Source: Peptoniphilus_A sp050943655 (GTDB lineage Bacteria > Bacillota > Clostridia > Tissierellales > Peptoniphilaceae). From it: a stretch of 64,000 nt of DNA. Shown in pieces: positions 6,833 through 15,060 of the stretch; position 1 is the first letter of the stretch, and every line of letters begins with the position of its first letter. The DNA lies in assembly GCF_050943655.1 (NCBI RefSeq), contig NZ_JBMNPQ010000003.1:1-64000 (forward strand), in the 5' to 3' direction. Under the pieces are notes generated by a model, which was not told the origin of the DNA, did no database searches, and was given only the letters and a program-made list of their open reading frames with translations. The translations under genes and the position numbers were made by a program.

Positions 6833-9589
6833 TCACAACCTTTCACAAAGTAGTCCATACTTATTGTCATAATGTAGTTTAAATCCATTTAGTATGAACT
6901 CACCATTTTCATCAAAAATTATTCCCAGGCTTCCTTTAAGCCAATTTTCATCTTGCCAACTTCTGAGATGCTTTAAATTATATTCTTCCAATTCTTTAAT
7001 TGTCTTATCAATAATATATGGCTTCGATAATGATTGTGGCAATCTCAATGTATTTTTAGCCAGCTCTTTAGAAATGTTCGCCATGTCTATTTCTCCAGAA
7101 ATATCTTCACATCCATCAAAAAATCCATAACCATCTCCAATTTTTTTAACAGCTATCACCTCAATCGTTTCTTCTATATCCCTAACTTGTGCAGCAACCT
7201 TTACCTCTGACTTCAAATTATCTTCAATTTGTGATGTACTTAGCCATCCAATCAGAGAATTTGATCTAAATTTACTTATTAAATGCTTTGGATTTTGCAA
7301 CATATATGCGTGAGTTTTTTCTTCCTTCTCATTTTGCAATGCGTCGTAAGACTTTTTAAATCCATAATATTTTTCGTTTAAGGTATCACTTCCAAAGTCA
7401 ATTTCATTTTCTGCATATACTTTTTGCACGAGAGGTGAAATATCATTTGGTAGATTTATTTTATCTGGTAGAAAATACTGTGTCCTTGCAAGTAAATATT
7501 CTCCGTATACTGAACTAGATCCCTTTTCAAATTCTAATTTATCACTTGTTCCAAGAACATATAGGGTTGGCATCTTTAATTTTTCTGGCCTATTTTCTCT
7601 TTTATGTCTGTGAAGTCTACCTATTCTTTGTATCAAAAGGTCAATGGGCGCAAGGTCTGATATTAAAACATCAAAGTCTATGTCAAGAGATTGTTCAATT
7701 ACTTGTGTACCGATAATTATTTTAAATTTTGGTCTTTGTCCCTCTTTTCCTATTAAATTTAATAGCTCTTCTTCTTTTTTTGCCCTACCTGTATCGATGA
7801 ATCTTGAATGTAGTAGAAATATATTTTCATCTCCAAATTTTTCTGCCAAGGACTTTGAAATCTCTTGTGCTTTTTTTACCGTGTTTACAACGATTCCGAT
7901 TATCCCTTTATCTTGAGACAAGTCTGACACTAAATTTTCTAAATTTTCAGATTCTTCTAATACTATTTTTACATCTTTACCATCTTCTTTTTGAAATTCT
8001 TGGAACTGTTTTATTTCTTCTCCGTCTGTATATGTGACAAGTGGATAAGAATCAGTTTTAAAATCTACATTTTCTTTCTTAACTTTTCCAAATTTTAGTC
8101 CCTTGCCAAGAGTATAGCTATGAATTAGCTCCTCTCGTTTTTTATAAGGAAGAGTTGCCGATAGAATTATCACTGGAACATTATAGGCAGCGAGCCATTT
8201 AATGGCAGTAAACAAAAATTGTGAGCTGAAGATGTCATAAGCATGTACTTCGTCGATAATTACGACTTTTTTGCTAAATCCCAAATGTCTAAGCATGAGA
8301 TGTTTTTGCTTAAGACCCATAAGAAGTAATTGATCCACTGTTCCAACGACAAAATCATCAAGGGCTGTTGTCTTTCTTCCTCCAAACCATTCATTTACAT
8401 AGACATTTGTCCCTCCGTCAATATCAATATTTCTGGCAAGGCTTTCGAATTTATCGTTTAGAGCTGCTTTGCCATGAGCAAGTCTTATTTGTAAGTTTTC
8501 TCCATTTTCGTCGGCAACTTTTCCAAGCCAATCGTATAATCGTGGAAAAATTCCGTTGCTCGTCGCTTGAGTCGGTAGTCCAAAATACAAACCGTTTTTG
8601 CCGAGTTTACTAGCCATAATTTCTGCACCAACAAGAGCTGCCTCAGTCTTTCCTAGTCCCATTGGAGCTTCGAAAATAAATATTCCAGGGCTTGTGCATT
8701 CGTCTATAATCTTTGCAAAATTATATTGTGCCTCGCGCGGTTTATTTATAAAATCAAATCTCTCGGAAAATAGTGTGTCTACATTTAAATTAAGACTAGG
8801 AGTCCAATTGTTTGATTTTCTCCAAGCGTTCCAGCCATCTCTATATCTAGAGCTTTTATCTTCTACAGCGCCATCATAAATTGAAATTAGAGGAAAATAA
8901 TTTTCATTACTTGCAATCCAATCTGCCATAATTAATAGCCCTGCCAAAAGAACTTGTACATTTTGTTTAATGTTAGGAAGGTCCTTCACACTTTCATAAT
9001 TATTAATTTCAAGCGCCCAATCTAATACCTCTTTATAAATATTCATCCATTTTTCTTTTAAATTTTCTGAATTGTCTTTCACAAAATAATTGCTCGGATA
9101 GGTTGAGATATTTTCGTTCACAGTGCTCGATATGTCGACAGGTTTACCATGATGGGCACCTACAATTGATGCTATGTCTTCGTTTACACCAAAATAATTT
9201 AAAAGCGCTTCACTTCCTAATGCATGCTTAGTGAATTTTGCATTCTCATCAGTATAGTCTGATAGTTCTGAAAATCCTGTATTTACTATTTTTCCAATAA
9301 CTATTTCATCTAAATCTTTCGCCGATTCATTAAAAGACTTTCTTGCAGAAAAGGCAGGAATACATTTTCCAAGATCATGGACTGTCGCGATAAATTCGAC
9401 TAAGTCAACTGGATTTGTGTTGCCACCACTTAATGAGCTTTCAATTAAATTTCTCTGCCCATCATCAAGCCACTGGTTATAAAGCATCTTCATGACAAAA
9501 CGAGTATCGAGTAAATGTTGTTCTAAAGGCAACCACTTGAGCACTCCGTGATCACTCGATTTTTTCGCCCAAAATTTATTTAATTCCAT
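6833..9589 (-). CDS. cas3: Cas3 HD nuclease-helicase (type I-E)
   Basis: Cas3 degrades target DNA bound by Cascade. An N-terminal HD domain shows ATVHDLGK near residue 70 and GAHHGKP near 145. The SF2 helicase follows with APMGLGKTEAAL (Walker A, about 310), IIDEVHAYD, LSATLP and, late, QRIGRLHRH. Length is 918 residues, normal for I-E Cas3. An in-frame ATG at 9595 abuts AGGAG directly, so the ATG at 9589, with 6-nt spacing from AGGAG, is the better start. It is the first gene of the cas operon. Its promoter overlaps the sequence matched by the guide-like element at 9725-9812. Confidence 0.97.
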   Translation of the reverse strand: MELNKFWAKKSSDHGVLKWLPLEQHLLDTRFVMKMLYNQWLDDGQRNLIESSLSGGNTNPVDLVEFIATVHDLGKCIPAFSARKSFNESAKDLDEIVIGKIVNTGFSELSDYTDENAKFTKHALGSEALLNYFGVNEDIASIVGAHHGKPVDISSTVNENISTYPSNYFVKDNSENLKEKWMNIYKEVLDWALEINNYESVKDLPNIKQNVQVLLAGLLIMADWIASNENYFPLISIYDGAVEDKSSRYRDGWNAWRKSNNWTPSLNLNVDTLFSERFDFINKPREAQYNFAKIIDECTSPGIFIFEAPMGLGKTEAALVGAEIMASKLGKNGLYFGLPTQATSNGIFPRLYDWLGKVADENGENLQIRLAHGKAALNDKFESLARNIDIDGGTNVYVNEWFGGRKTTALDDFVVGTVDQLLLMGLKQKHLMLRHLGFSKKVVIIDEVHAYDIFSSQFLFTAIKWLAAYNVPVIILSATLPYKKREELIHSYTLGKGLKFGKVKKENVDFKTDSYPLVTYTDGEEIKQFQEFQKEDGKDVKIVLEESENLENLVSDLSQDKGIIGIVVNTVKKAQEISKSLAEKFGDENIFLLHSRFIDTGRAKKEEELLNLIGKEGQRPKFKIIIGTQVIEQSLDIDFDVLISDLAPIDLLIQRIGRLHRHKRENRPEKLKMPTLYVLGTSDKLEFEKGSSSVYGEYLLARTQYFLPDKINLPNDISPLVQKVYAENEIDFGSDTLNEKYYGFKKSYDALQNEKEEKTHAYMLQNPKHLISKFRSNSLIGWLSTSQIEDNLKSEVKVAAQVRDIEETIEVIAVKKIGDGYGFFDGCEDISGEIDMANISKELAKNTLRLPQSLSKPYIIDKTIKELEEYNLKHLRSWQDENWLKGSLGIIFDENGEFILNGFKLHYDNKYGLLCERL

Positions 9590-9595
9590 AGCCAT

Positions 9596-9600
9596 CTCCT
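9596..9600 (-). promoter_or_regulatory. cas3 ribosome-binding site
   Basis: AGGAG here lies 6 nt before the ATG at 9589 but touches the ATG at 9595. This decides in favour of the shorter cas3 product. Confidence 0.6.
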
Positions 9601-9624
9601 AAATGTATTATACAAATTACTACG
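9601..9624 (-). promoter_or_regulatory. Core cas operon promoter and putative Cascade-guide target
   Basis: On the minus strand a perfect -10, TATAAT (9607-9612), precedes the cas3 ribosome-binding site by only a few bases. No good -35 is visible (ATTAAT at 17-nt spacing). The stretch 9623 down to 9608 matches positions 2-17 of the isolated 33-nt spacer (9752-9784) except at spacer positions 7 and 13. An AA dinucleotide lies directly 5' of the matched segment on the non-target strand, where an I-E PAM would be. Cascade binding here would cover the -10 element. Confidence 0.65.
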
Positions 9625-9724
9625 TTATGATTAATATACAACTATGAGAAAATTATTTCAAGTCTTTTTAGGAAAATGTTTTGTTCTTTCCAAAAGCAAT
9701 GTATTCGCATGTGTAAATATAGTT

Positions 9725-9812
9725 TTGCTTCCCCCGCCATGCGGGAACAATAAATAATTTTTAAATGTTATCCAAATCACTACTGGATCACCCTTGCTCA
9801 GCAAGAATTATA
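9725..9812 (-). ncRNA. crRNA-like guide (CreR-type) from an isolated degenerate repeat-spacer-repeat unit
   Basis: Two degenerate CRISPR repeats (9785-9812 and about 9725-9751) flank exactly 33 nt (9752-9784). In the minus-strand sense the upstream repeat keeps the 5' handle GTGATCC. Its hairpin is changed but still paired (CTTGC-TGA-GCAAG). The downstream repeat keeps the hairpin CCCGC-ATG-GCGGG but has lost GTGATCC, which lies beyond the Cas6 cut. Everything a mature crRNA needs is thus retained. The spacer matches the cas3 promoter. crRNA-like RNAs that repress cas promoters are an established concept (CreR, and CreA of CreTA). That this is one is inference from sequence. Confidence 0.75.
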
Positions 9813-9815
9813 TAC

Positions 9816-9821
9816 ATTATA
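9816..9821 (-). promoter_or_regulatory. -10 element of the guide-like RNA
   Basis: TATAAT on the minus strand, preceded by TGA. It would start transcription at about 9809, within the first degenerate repeat, so the RNA would begin with the processed repeat. No strong -35 is visible (ATATAA at 17-nt spacing). Confidence 0.45.
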
Positions 9822-9843
9822 TCATTTTCTTTAAAAGTTTATA

Positions 9844-9873
9844 TAAAAAAATAGATAAGCTCGTCACTTATCT
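9844..9873 (-). terminator. Terminator of the polA-coaE-phosphoesterase operon
   Basis: The inverted repeat AGATAAG-loop-CTTATCT (9853-9873) is followed on the minus strand by a run of T. It lies about 30 nt after the phosphoesterase stop and insulates the guide-like element downstream. Confidence 0.85.
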
Positions 9874-9903
9874 ACCTTTTCTCTAAAATATTTTTTAAAA
9901 TAA

Positions 9904-10668
9904 TTATTCATTAATCTTGCCACAAATTTCAAATTCTACTATCTCAACTGGGTTAAATGTTCTAATTAAAAATTTTGAGCCGAGGCCTGAACTTATATAG
10001 AGATTAAGTCCGTCTTCTTCGTAATATCCTTTGGAGTATTTGGGAAATATTTCTCCATCGTGATCTATTATTGCTCCAACACCTGGAAGTCTTACTTGTC
10101 CGCCGTGAATGTGTCCTGAAAGTGTAAGGTCAAAGCGTGGGAAGATGCCATAAATATAATTTAGCGGATCGTGAATTAATAGTATATTGAATTTAGAGTC
10201 ATCTAATTCCAAAAAATTAAAATTATTTTTGTAATTAAATCCGTATATTCTTGCGTCTATTTGAGGCTCAAAATAGTTTCCATTAAAAGTTTTTATACCA
10301 TCTTCATCTAAAACTTTTTTAAATGATGAAAAATATTTATTTTCAAATTCGTGGTTTCCCGTTATAAAATATACTTCGCAGTTAAATATTTTTAAAAACT
10401 TTTTTAATTTATCTATCTCTTTTGCAGTCGATGTCCTGTTAATCACATCTCCTGTGATAAAGACAAAATCAGGATTTATTTTTTCTATATCTCGTTTTAA
10501 TTTTTCCAAGTTAATGAGCGAGTTTAAATGATAATCTGTTATCTGCACAAATTTTATTTTGTCCTTAATTTTGTCAGATTTTATTTTTACTTTTTCTATT
10601 TTATAAAATTTATTTTCGTAAATTAGATAGATAAAAATTAATGCGACAAATATAAAAAAATATTTCAT
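9904..10668 (-). CDS. Membrane-anchored metallophosphoesterase (YkuE/YaeI-like)
   Basis: An N-terminal hydrophobic segment (residues 2-18, FFIFVALIFIYLIYE) should anchor the protein with the catalytic domain outside or at the membrane. Calcineurin-like metal-binding motifs follow: QITDYHLNS, FITGDVINR, FITGNHEFE, LLIHDP and LSGHIHGGQ. Length is 254 residues. The family includes lipid-A precursor or phospholipid pyrophosphatases, but the substrate cannot be fixed here. The start overlaps the coaE stop by 4 nt (ATGA), so the two are translationally coupled. Confidence 0.88.
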   Translation of the reverse strand: MKYFFIFVALIFIYLIYENKFYKIEKVKIKSDKIKDKIKFVQITDYHLNSLINLEKLKRDIEKINPDFVFITGDVINRTSTAKEIDKLKKFLKIFNCEVYFITGNHEFENKYFSSFKKVLDEDGIKTFNGNYFEPQIDARIYGFNYKNNFNFLELDDSKFNILLIHDPLNYIYGIFPRFDLTLSGHIHGGQVRLPGVGAIIDHDGEIFPKYSKGYYEEDGLNLYISSGLGSKFLIRTFNPVEIVEFEICGKINE

Positions 10669-11264
10669 TTAAGTTTCCCTAAAAACTCATCCACTTGCTC
10701 ATAAGTTTTTTTAATATCGCCGCTGTTGTCTATTATTACATCGCTCTTTTTCTTTTTTTCTTCAACAGAAATTTGTGATGAAATTTTTTCTTTCGCATAA
10801 TCTCTGTCAATATTATCCCTAAGCATAAGTCTTTCGACCTGTGTATCTCTATCCAAATAAACGAGCCAAATTTCGTCAAAGAATAAATTGTTTTCACTAT
10901 TTATTTCTTCGTTTTCAAAAAGAAGTGGAATGTCGACAAAGATAATTCCATCGTTTCTTTTTATTTCATCGTTAATAAGTTTATAAATCACAGGAAACAT
11001 TATAGAATTTAATTTTTCCCTCTCGCTATCGTCTTTAAAGATAATTTTTCCAAGTTTATCTCTATCTAGCTCTTTTCCGTTATAAATGTCATCTCCAAAG
11101 GCAAGTTTTATTTTATCTATTACTTCTTTTTTTTCGGCAGCGACTCTTGCCATTTTATCTGCATCAATTACTTTTAACCCCTTGTCGGATAAATATTTTG
11201 ATACTAAAGACTTACCAGTTGCTATTGAACCGGTAAGTCCTATTATTTTTTTATTTTGATTCAT
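10665..11264 (-). CDS. coaE: Dephospho-CoA kinase
   Basis: This enzyme phosphorylates dephospho-CoA in the last step of coenzyme A synthesis. A P-loop, GLTGSIATGKS, stands at the N terminus, followed by VIDADKMAR and, mid-protein, FVDIPLLFE, all typical of CoaE. With the ATG at 11264 the product is 199 residues, the usual size. A start at 11282 would add six residues that the family lacks. Either start lies inside the end of polA, so the genes overlap. The polA-coaE order is common in Firmicutes. Confidence 0.94.
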   Translation of the reverse strand: MNQNKKIIGLTGSIATGKSLVSKYLSDKGLKVIDADKMARVAAEKKEVIDKIKLAFGDDIYNGKELDRDKLGKIIFKDDSEREKLNSIMFPVIYKLINDEIKRNDGIIFVDIPLLFENEEINSENNLFFDEIWLVYLDRDTQVERLMLRDNIDRDYAKEKISSQISVEEKKKKSDVIIDNSGDIKKTYEQVDEFLGKLK

Positions 11265-13908
11265 AAAGGCTATTTCCCACATTCATATCTACAAATAAAT
11301 CTACATTAAGCTTTACTGCATTTTCCATAAGTTCTTTCATTATGCTCTTAACTTCTTCCACTTCATCTTCACAAGCGTCGACAACAAGTTCGTCGTGAAT
11401 TTGAATAATTAGCTTTGATTTTAGATTTCTCTTTTTAAGTTCGTTATAGACTTTAACCATGGCGATTTTAATTATATCTGCAGCTGATCCTTGAATTGGA
11501 GTATTTAGTGCAACCCTTTCTCCAAAAGATCTGATGTTAAAGTTTTTGGCTTTAAGTTCTGGAATGTATCTTCTTCTATTTAAAATAGTTTTAACATATC
11601 CCATCTCTTTTCCCGTTTCGATTTCACTCTTCATATAATTTTTTATTCCAACGAAGTGCTCCAAATAGTTGTCGATATATTCTTTTGCTTCTTTTCGAGG
11701 TATATTTAGGTTTTGAGATAATCCATAATCGCTTATGCCATAGATTATTCCAAAGTTAACTGCCTTGGCATCAGACCTTTGTCTTGACGATACTTCGTCA
11801 AAATCCACATGAAAAACTTCTGATGCAGTTTTTCTGTGAATGTCTAGTCCGTCTGCGAAAGCTTTAAGCATTTCTTTATCTTCTGCAAGCGCAGCAAGTA
11901 TCCTAAGCTCAATTTGTGAATAGTCTGCATCGACTAAAACAGAATTAGGTGATGCTAAAAAGGCTTTTCTGATTAGCCTTCCCTCTTCTGTTCTTATTGG
12001 AATATTTTGAAGATTTGGATCAGTTGATGAAATTCTTCCCGTTGCCGTAACAGTTTGATTAAATCTTGAGTGAATTCTATTTGTCTTTGGATTTATCACA
12101 GCTTTTAGCCCGTCGATATATGTGCTTTTTAATTTTGCAAGCTTTCTGTATTCCAAAACATGAGAGATAATATCGTCCTCTCCCTTTAGTTTTTCAAGAA
12201 TATCTGCAGAAGTTGAATAGCCTGTCTTTGTTTTTTTAATTACTGGATAGTCCATCTTTTCAAATAAAATCACACCGAGCTGCTTTGGTGAATTTATATT
12301 AAATTCTTCACCAGCATCTTCATAAATTAGTTTTTCTAAATTTAAAATCTTGTCGCTAATTTGTTCGTCGATTTCATCGAGAACTGCCACATCAGTGTTT
12401 ATTCCAGTGTATTCCATTGATGCCAAAACTTCTACAAGCGGTAGTTCAACATATCTATACAGAGAAATCATATCCTCTTCTTCTATTTTTTTAATTTGAA
12501 GATCTTTTAACTTGTAGCTTACATTTAACATAAAGGTAAAGTAATTAAACAGCTCATCCTTGTCTATTTCAGAATATTTTTTCTTCTTTACACCTTTTCC
12601 AAGTAGCTCTTCTTCGTCCTTATAGTCCCTATCTAAATACACATGAGAAAGTTTATTTATGCTGTAATCAGATTGTGTTGAGTTTAGAATATATTCTGCA
12701 ATTGAAGGGTCGTGTACATAATTTTTTAAATCTATATTACTGTTAATTAAAATTATTATGTCTTCTTTTAAATCGTAACCAATTTTTTCTATATCTTTAT
12801 CTTCAAAGATATCTTTTAATTTTTCTAGGATTTCTTTTGAATATTCCAAGAAATAAACTGCATCGTCTCCCGGTTTTATCGCAATATAAATTGGATCTAT
12901 ATCTTCATAAATTTTGCCATCAGTTATGAATTTAAATGCGAAGGATTTTTTATCTTTAATTTTTGAAATTACAGTGTCAATATCTATATTATCGTCAAAT
13001 TCTAAATTTCCTATGTCGATTTTTTCAGTTTTTTCTTTCCTATATTCTTCTGGAAGCCTATCAAGTAGTGAATTAAATTCAAACTCGCGATACATTTTAG
13101 AAAGAGATTCATAATCGTATTCTTCCACTTTAAAATCGTCAAGGCTCTCATCTAGTGGTACATTTTTAACTATTGTGCCGAGCTTTTTACTCATAAAGGC
13201 AGAAGTCTTTCCATCTTCTAACTTTTCCTTTGCTTTTTTTGCAGTAATTTCGTCAATATTGTCATATAAATTCTCAAGCGTTCCAAATTCCTTTACGTAT
13301 TTTAAACCTGTCTTTTCGCCAATTCCATATACTCCAGGAATATTATCGGAGCTATCGCCCATTAGTGCTTTTAAATCTATAAATTGTTTTGGCTCAATTC
13401 CGTAGTCTTCCATTAAGCTCTCTTCAGTAATTATATCCATCTCTGTAATGCCCTTGCGAGTTAGAAGGACTCTTGTCTTGTCATTTACAAGTTGGAAATA
13501 GTCCTTATCTCCAGTAAGTAAATAAGACTCAAAACCTTCCTCTGATGCAATAGAAGATAGAGTTCCTGCAATGTCGTCGGCTTCATAGACTGGAGACTCC
13601 AATATTTTAATATTCATGTGTTTTAAAATATCGCGAACTAGAGGAAATTGTTGCTCAAGTTCATTTGGAGTTTTTTGTCTCGTACCCTTGTAATCTTTAT
13701 AAAGGTCAGTCCTAAAAGTCTTTCCCTTCATGTCGAAGCATACGGCGATGTGAGTCGGCTTAATTTTTTCGATTGCATTCTCAAGCATCATCACAAAGCC
13801 ATAAATTGCATTTGTGTAAAGACCCTTTTTGGTTTTTAAAAGTGGCAGAGCGTAAAAAGCTCTAAAGAACAATGAACTTCCATCTATAATTAAAAATTTA
13901 TTTTCCAT
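11251..13908 (-). CDS. polA: DNA polymerase I
   Basis: The enzyme fills gaps and removes RNA primers. Residues 1-~290 are the 5'-3' exonuclease (IIDGSSLFFRAFYALP, VDLKALMGDSSDNIPG-like sequence). The C-terminal polymerase has motif A DADYSQIELRILAALA, motif B RSDAKAVNFGIIYGIS and motif C IQIHDELVVDA. The intervening 3'-5' exonuclease fold (~290-490) lacks the DxE pair (KSFAFKFITDG instead), so proofreading is probably absent, as in many Gram-positive PolA proteins. Length 885. First gene of polA-coaE-phosphoesterase. Confidence 0.97.
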   Translation of the reverse strand: MENKFLIIDGSSLFFRAFYALPLLKTKKGLYTNAIYGFVMMLENAIEKIKPTHIAVCFDMKGKTFRTDLYKDYKGTRQKTPNELEQQFPLVRDILKHMNIKILESPVYEADDIAGTLSSIASEEGFESYLLTGDKDYFQLVNDKTRVLLTRKGITEMDIITEESLMEDYGIEPKQFIDLKALMGDSSDNIPGVYGIGEKTGLKYVKEFGTLENLYDNIDEITAKKAKEKLEDGKTSAFMSKKLGTIVKNVPLDESLDDFKVEEYDYESLSKMYREFEFNSLLDRLPEEYRKEKTEKIDIGNLEFDDNIDIDTVISKIKDKKSFAFKFITDGKIYEDIDPIYIAIKPGDDAVYFLEYSKEILEKLKDIFEDKDIEKIGYDLKEDIIILINSNIDLKNYVHDPSIAEYILNSTQSDYSINKLSHVYLDRDYKDEEELLGKGVKKKKYSEIDKDELFNYFTFMLNVSYKLKDLQIKKIEEEDMISLYRYVELPLVEVLASMEYTGINTDVAVLDEIDEQISDKILNLEKLIYEDAGEEFNINSPKQLGVILFEKMDYPVIKKTKTGYSTSADILEKLKGEDDIISHVLEYRKLAKLKSTYIDGLKAVINPKTNRIHSRFNQTVTATGRISSTDPNLQNIPIRTEEGRLIRKAFLASPNSVLVDADYSQIELRILAALAEDKEMLKAFADGLDIHRKTASEVFHVDFDEVSSRQRSDAKAVNFGIIYGISDYGLSQNLNIPRKEAKEYIDNYLEHFVGIKNYMKSEIETGKEMGYVKTILNRRRYIPELKAKNFNIRSFGERVALNTPIQGSAADIIKIAMVKVYNELKKRNLKSKLIIQIHDELVVDACEDEVEEVKSIMKELMENAVKLNVDLFVDMNVGNSLYESK

Positions 13909-13925
13909 AAGTACCCCCTATCCCT

Positions 13926-13934
13926 ATTATAGCA
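13926..13934 (-). promoter_or_regulatory. Extended -10 promoter of polA
   Basis: TGC-TATAAT on the minus strand, about 20 nt before the polA start, forms an extended -10. A clear -35 is not seen. The GGGGGT ribosome-binding site follows. Confidence 0.55.
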
Positions 13935-13946
13935 GAGATTTTGTCG

Positions 13947-13973
13947 CAAAAAAATAAAAGGGGCAATGCCCCC
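13947..13973 (-). terminator. Terminator after the rhodanese-like gene
   Basis: GGGGGCATTGCCCC followed by TTTTATTTTTTT on the minus strand, 14 nt past the stop of the rhodanese gene. It ends the obgE-to-rhodanese run and sits just before the polA promoter. Confidence 0.9.
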
Positions 13974-13987
13974 AATATTTCAACAAA

Positions 13988-14281
13988 TTATTTATATAAC
14001 TTACCCTTATAATTAATTATTCCACCATCAAGGCTTATTGCATTAAATCCAAAGGCATTTAAAAATCCTGCTGCCATTCTTGATCTCGCTCCACTCCTGC
14101 AAAGTAGATAAATTTCTCTATCCTTTGGAAGTTCAGATATTTTTGTCTGAAGCTTCATCATCGGAATGTTAATAGCATCTTTCATAGTGCCTGTGTCTTT
14201 AATTTCGTTTTCTTCCCTAATGTCAATAATATAGGGATTATCTATTTTATCTATCTCGTTTACATCTATTTCTTTACTCAT
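13988..14281 (-). CDS. Single-domain rhodanese-like protein
   Basis: The 97-residue protein is one rhodanese fold: YIIDIREENEI near the start, the active-site loop LLCRSGARSRMAAGFL with the catalytic Cys, then LDGGIINYKG. Such PspE/GlpE-like proteins transfer sulfane sulfur, but the acceptor is unknown. It is the last gene of the operon and is separated from ridA by an intergenic terminator, so it may be read only partly from upstream. Confidence 0.9.
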   Translation of the reverse strand: MSKEIDVNEIDKIDNPYIIDIREENEIKDTGTMKDAINIPMMKLQTKISELPKDREIYLLCRSGARSRMAAGFLNAFGFNAISLDGGIINYKGKLYK

Positions 14282-14290
14282 ACATACCTC

Positions 14291-14315
14291 AAAAAAAGAG
14301 CCCCCAAAGGACTCT
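14291..14315 (-). terminator. Terminator between ridA and the rhodanese gene
   Basis: Minus-strand hairpin AGAGTCC-loop-GGGCTCT followed by seven T, directly after the ridA stop. Confidence 0.85.
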
Positions 14316-14322
14316 TAATTAA

Positions 14323-14700
14323 TTATTTTACAGCAATTGCTTCGATTTCGATTAGAGCATCTTTTGGAAGTTTTGCAACTTCAACGCAAGATCTTGCTGG
14401 TTTGTGACTGTCAAAATATTTTCCATAAATTTCGTTAACTTTACCAAAGTCGTTCATGTCGTCTAAGAAAATATTAACTTTTATAACTTTTTCTAAGCTT
14501 GATCCAGCATTTTCAAGAATTGCTTTAACATTTTCAAGTGATCTTTCAGTAGCTTTTTCGATGCTTTCTGAAACAAGTTCGCCAGTTTCTGGAACTAGTG
14601 GAATTTGTCCTGAAGTAAAGATAAGTCCTTCTACTTCAATTGCTTGTGAATATGGTCCTACAGCTGCAGGAGCTTTGTCTGTGTGTAATGTTTTTAACAT
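14323..14700 (-). CDS. ridA: RidA family enamine/imine deaminase
   Basis: RidA hydrolyses reactive enamine/imine intermediates such as 2-aminoacrylate made by PLP enzymes. The 125 residues show AAVGPYSQAIEVEGLIFTSG near the N terminus and PARSCVEVAKLPKDALIEIE near the C terminus, with the substrate-binding Arg. The start codon overlaps the rsfS stop (TAATG), suggesting coupled translation. Confidence 0.95.
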   Translation of the reverse strand: MLKTLHTDKAPAAVGPYSQAIEVEGLIFTSGQIPLVPETGELVSESIEKATERSLENVKAILENAGSSLEKVIKVNIFLDDMNDFGKVNEIYGKYFDSHKPARSCVEVAKLPKDALIEIEAIAVK

Positions 14701-15050
14701 TAATCTTCCTCCTTTAATTCATATTCGTCTTCATCTTTTGTCCACAGTCTTTCGAGATTATAATATTCTCTCTCATCCTTGTGGAATACATGTACTATTA
14801 TATCACCAAAATCTAACAAAATCCATCTGCTAGAATTCTTACCTTCAGTATTTTCTAATTCATAACCTTCTTTTGCCATCTTGTCTTCAATTTCGTCTGC
14901 AAGAGCAGAAACTTGAGTAGATGAGTTACCACTTACGATTACAAAATAATCAGCAATAGAAGTCATACCCTTGATATCAAGTACCTTAATATCAATTCCC
15001 TTTTTCGACTCACAGGAGTCAACGATAATATCTAACTTTTTGTTATCCAT
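14700..15050 (-). CDS. rsfS: Ribosomal silencing factor RsfS
   Basis: RsfS binds L14 on the 50S subunit and blocks subunit joining during starvation. The 116-residue protein has the family core MTSIADYFVIVSGNSSTQVS and SSRWILLDFGDIIVHVFH. Its place after nadD and yqeK is the conserved Firmicutes arrangement. It starts about 10 nt after the LCP gene. Confidence 0.96.
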   Translation of the reverse strand: MDNKKLDIIVDSCESKKGIDIKVLDIKGMTSIADYFVIVSGNSSTQVSALADEIEDKMAKEGYELENTEGKNSSRWILLDFGDIIVHVFHKDEREYYNLERLWTKDEDEYELKEED

Positions 15051-15060
15051 TGTTCACCTC

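Noticed and set aside
9664..9724. Further repeat-spacer units extending the mini-array on either side
   Set aside because: Nothing repeat-like occurs one unit (61 nt) to the left or right. Only two copies can be supported.
9725..9751. GC-rich hairpin upstream of cas3 as an ordinary terminator
   Set aside because: No T-run follows on either strand, and its sequence matches the CRISPR repeat stem with a second repeat exactly 33 nt away.
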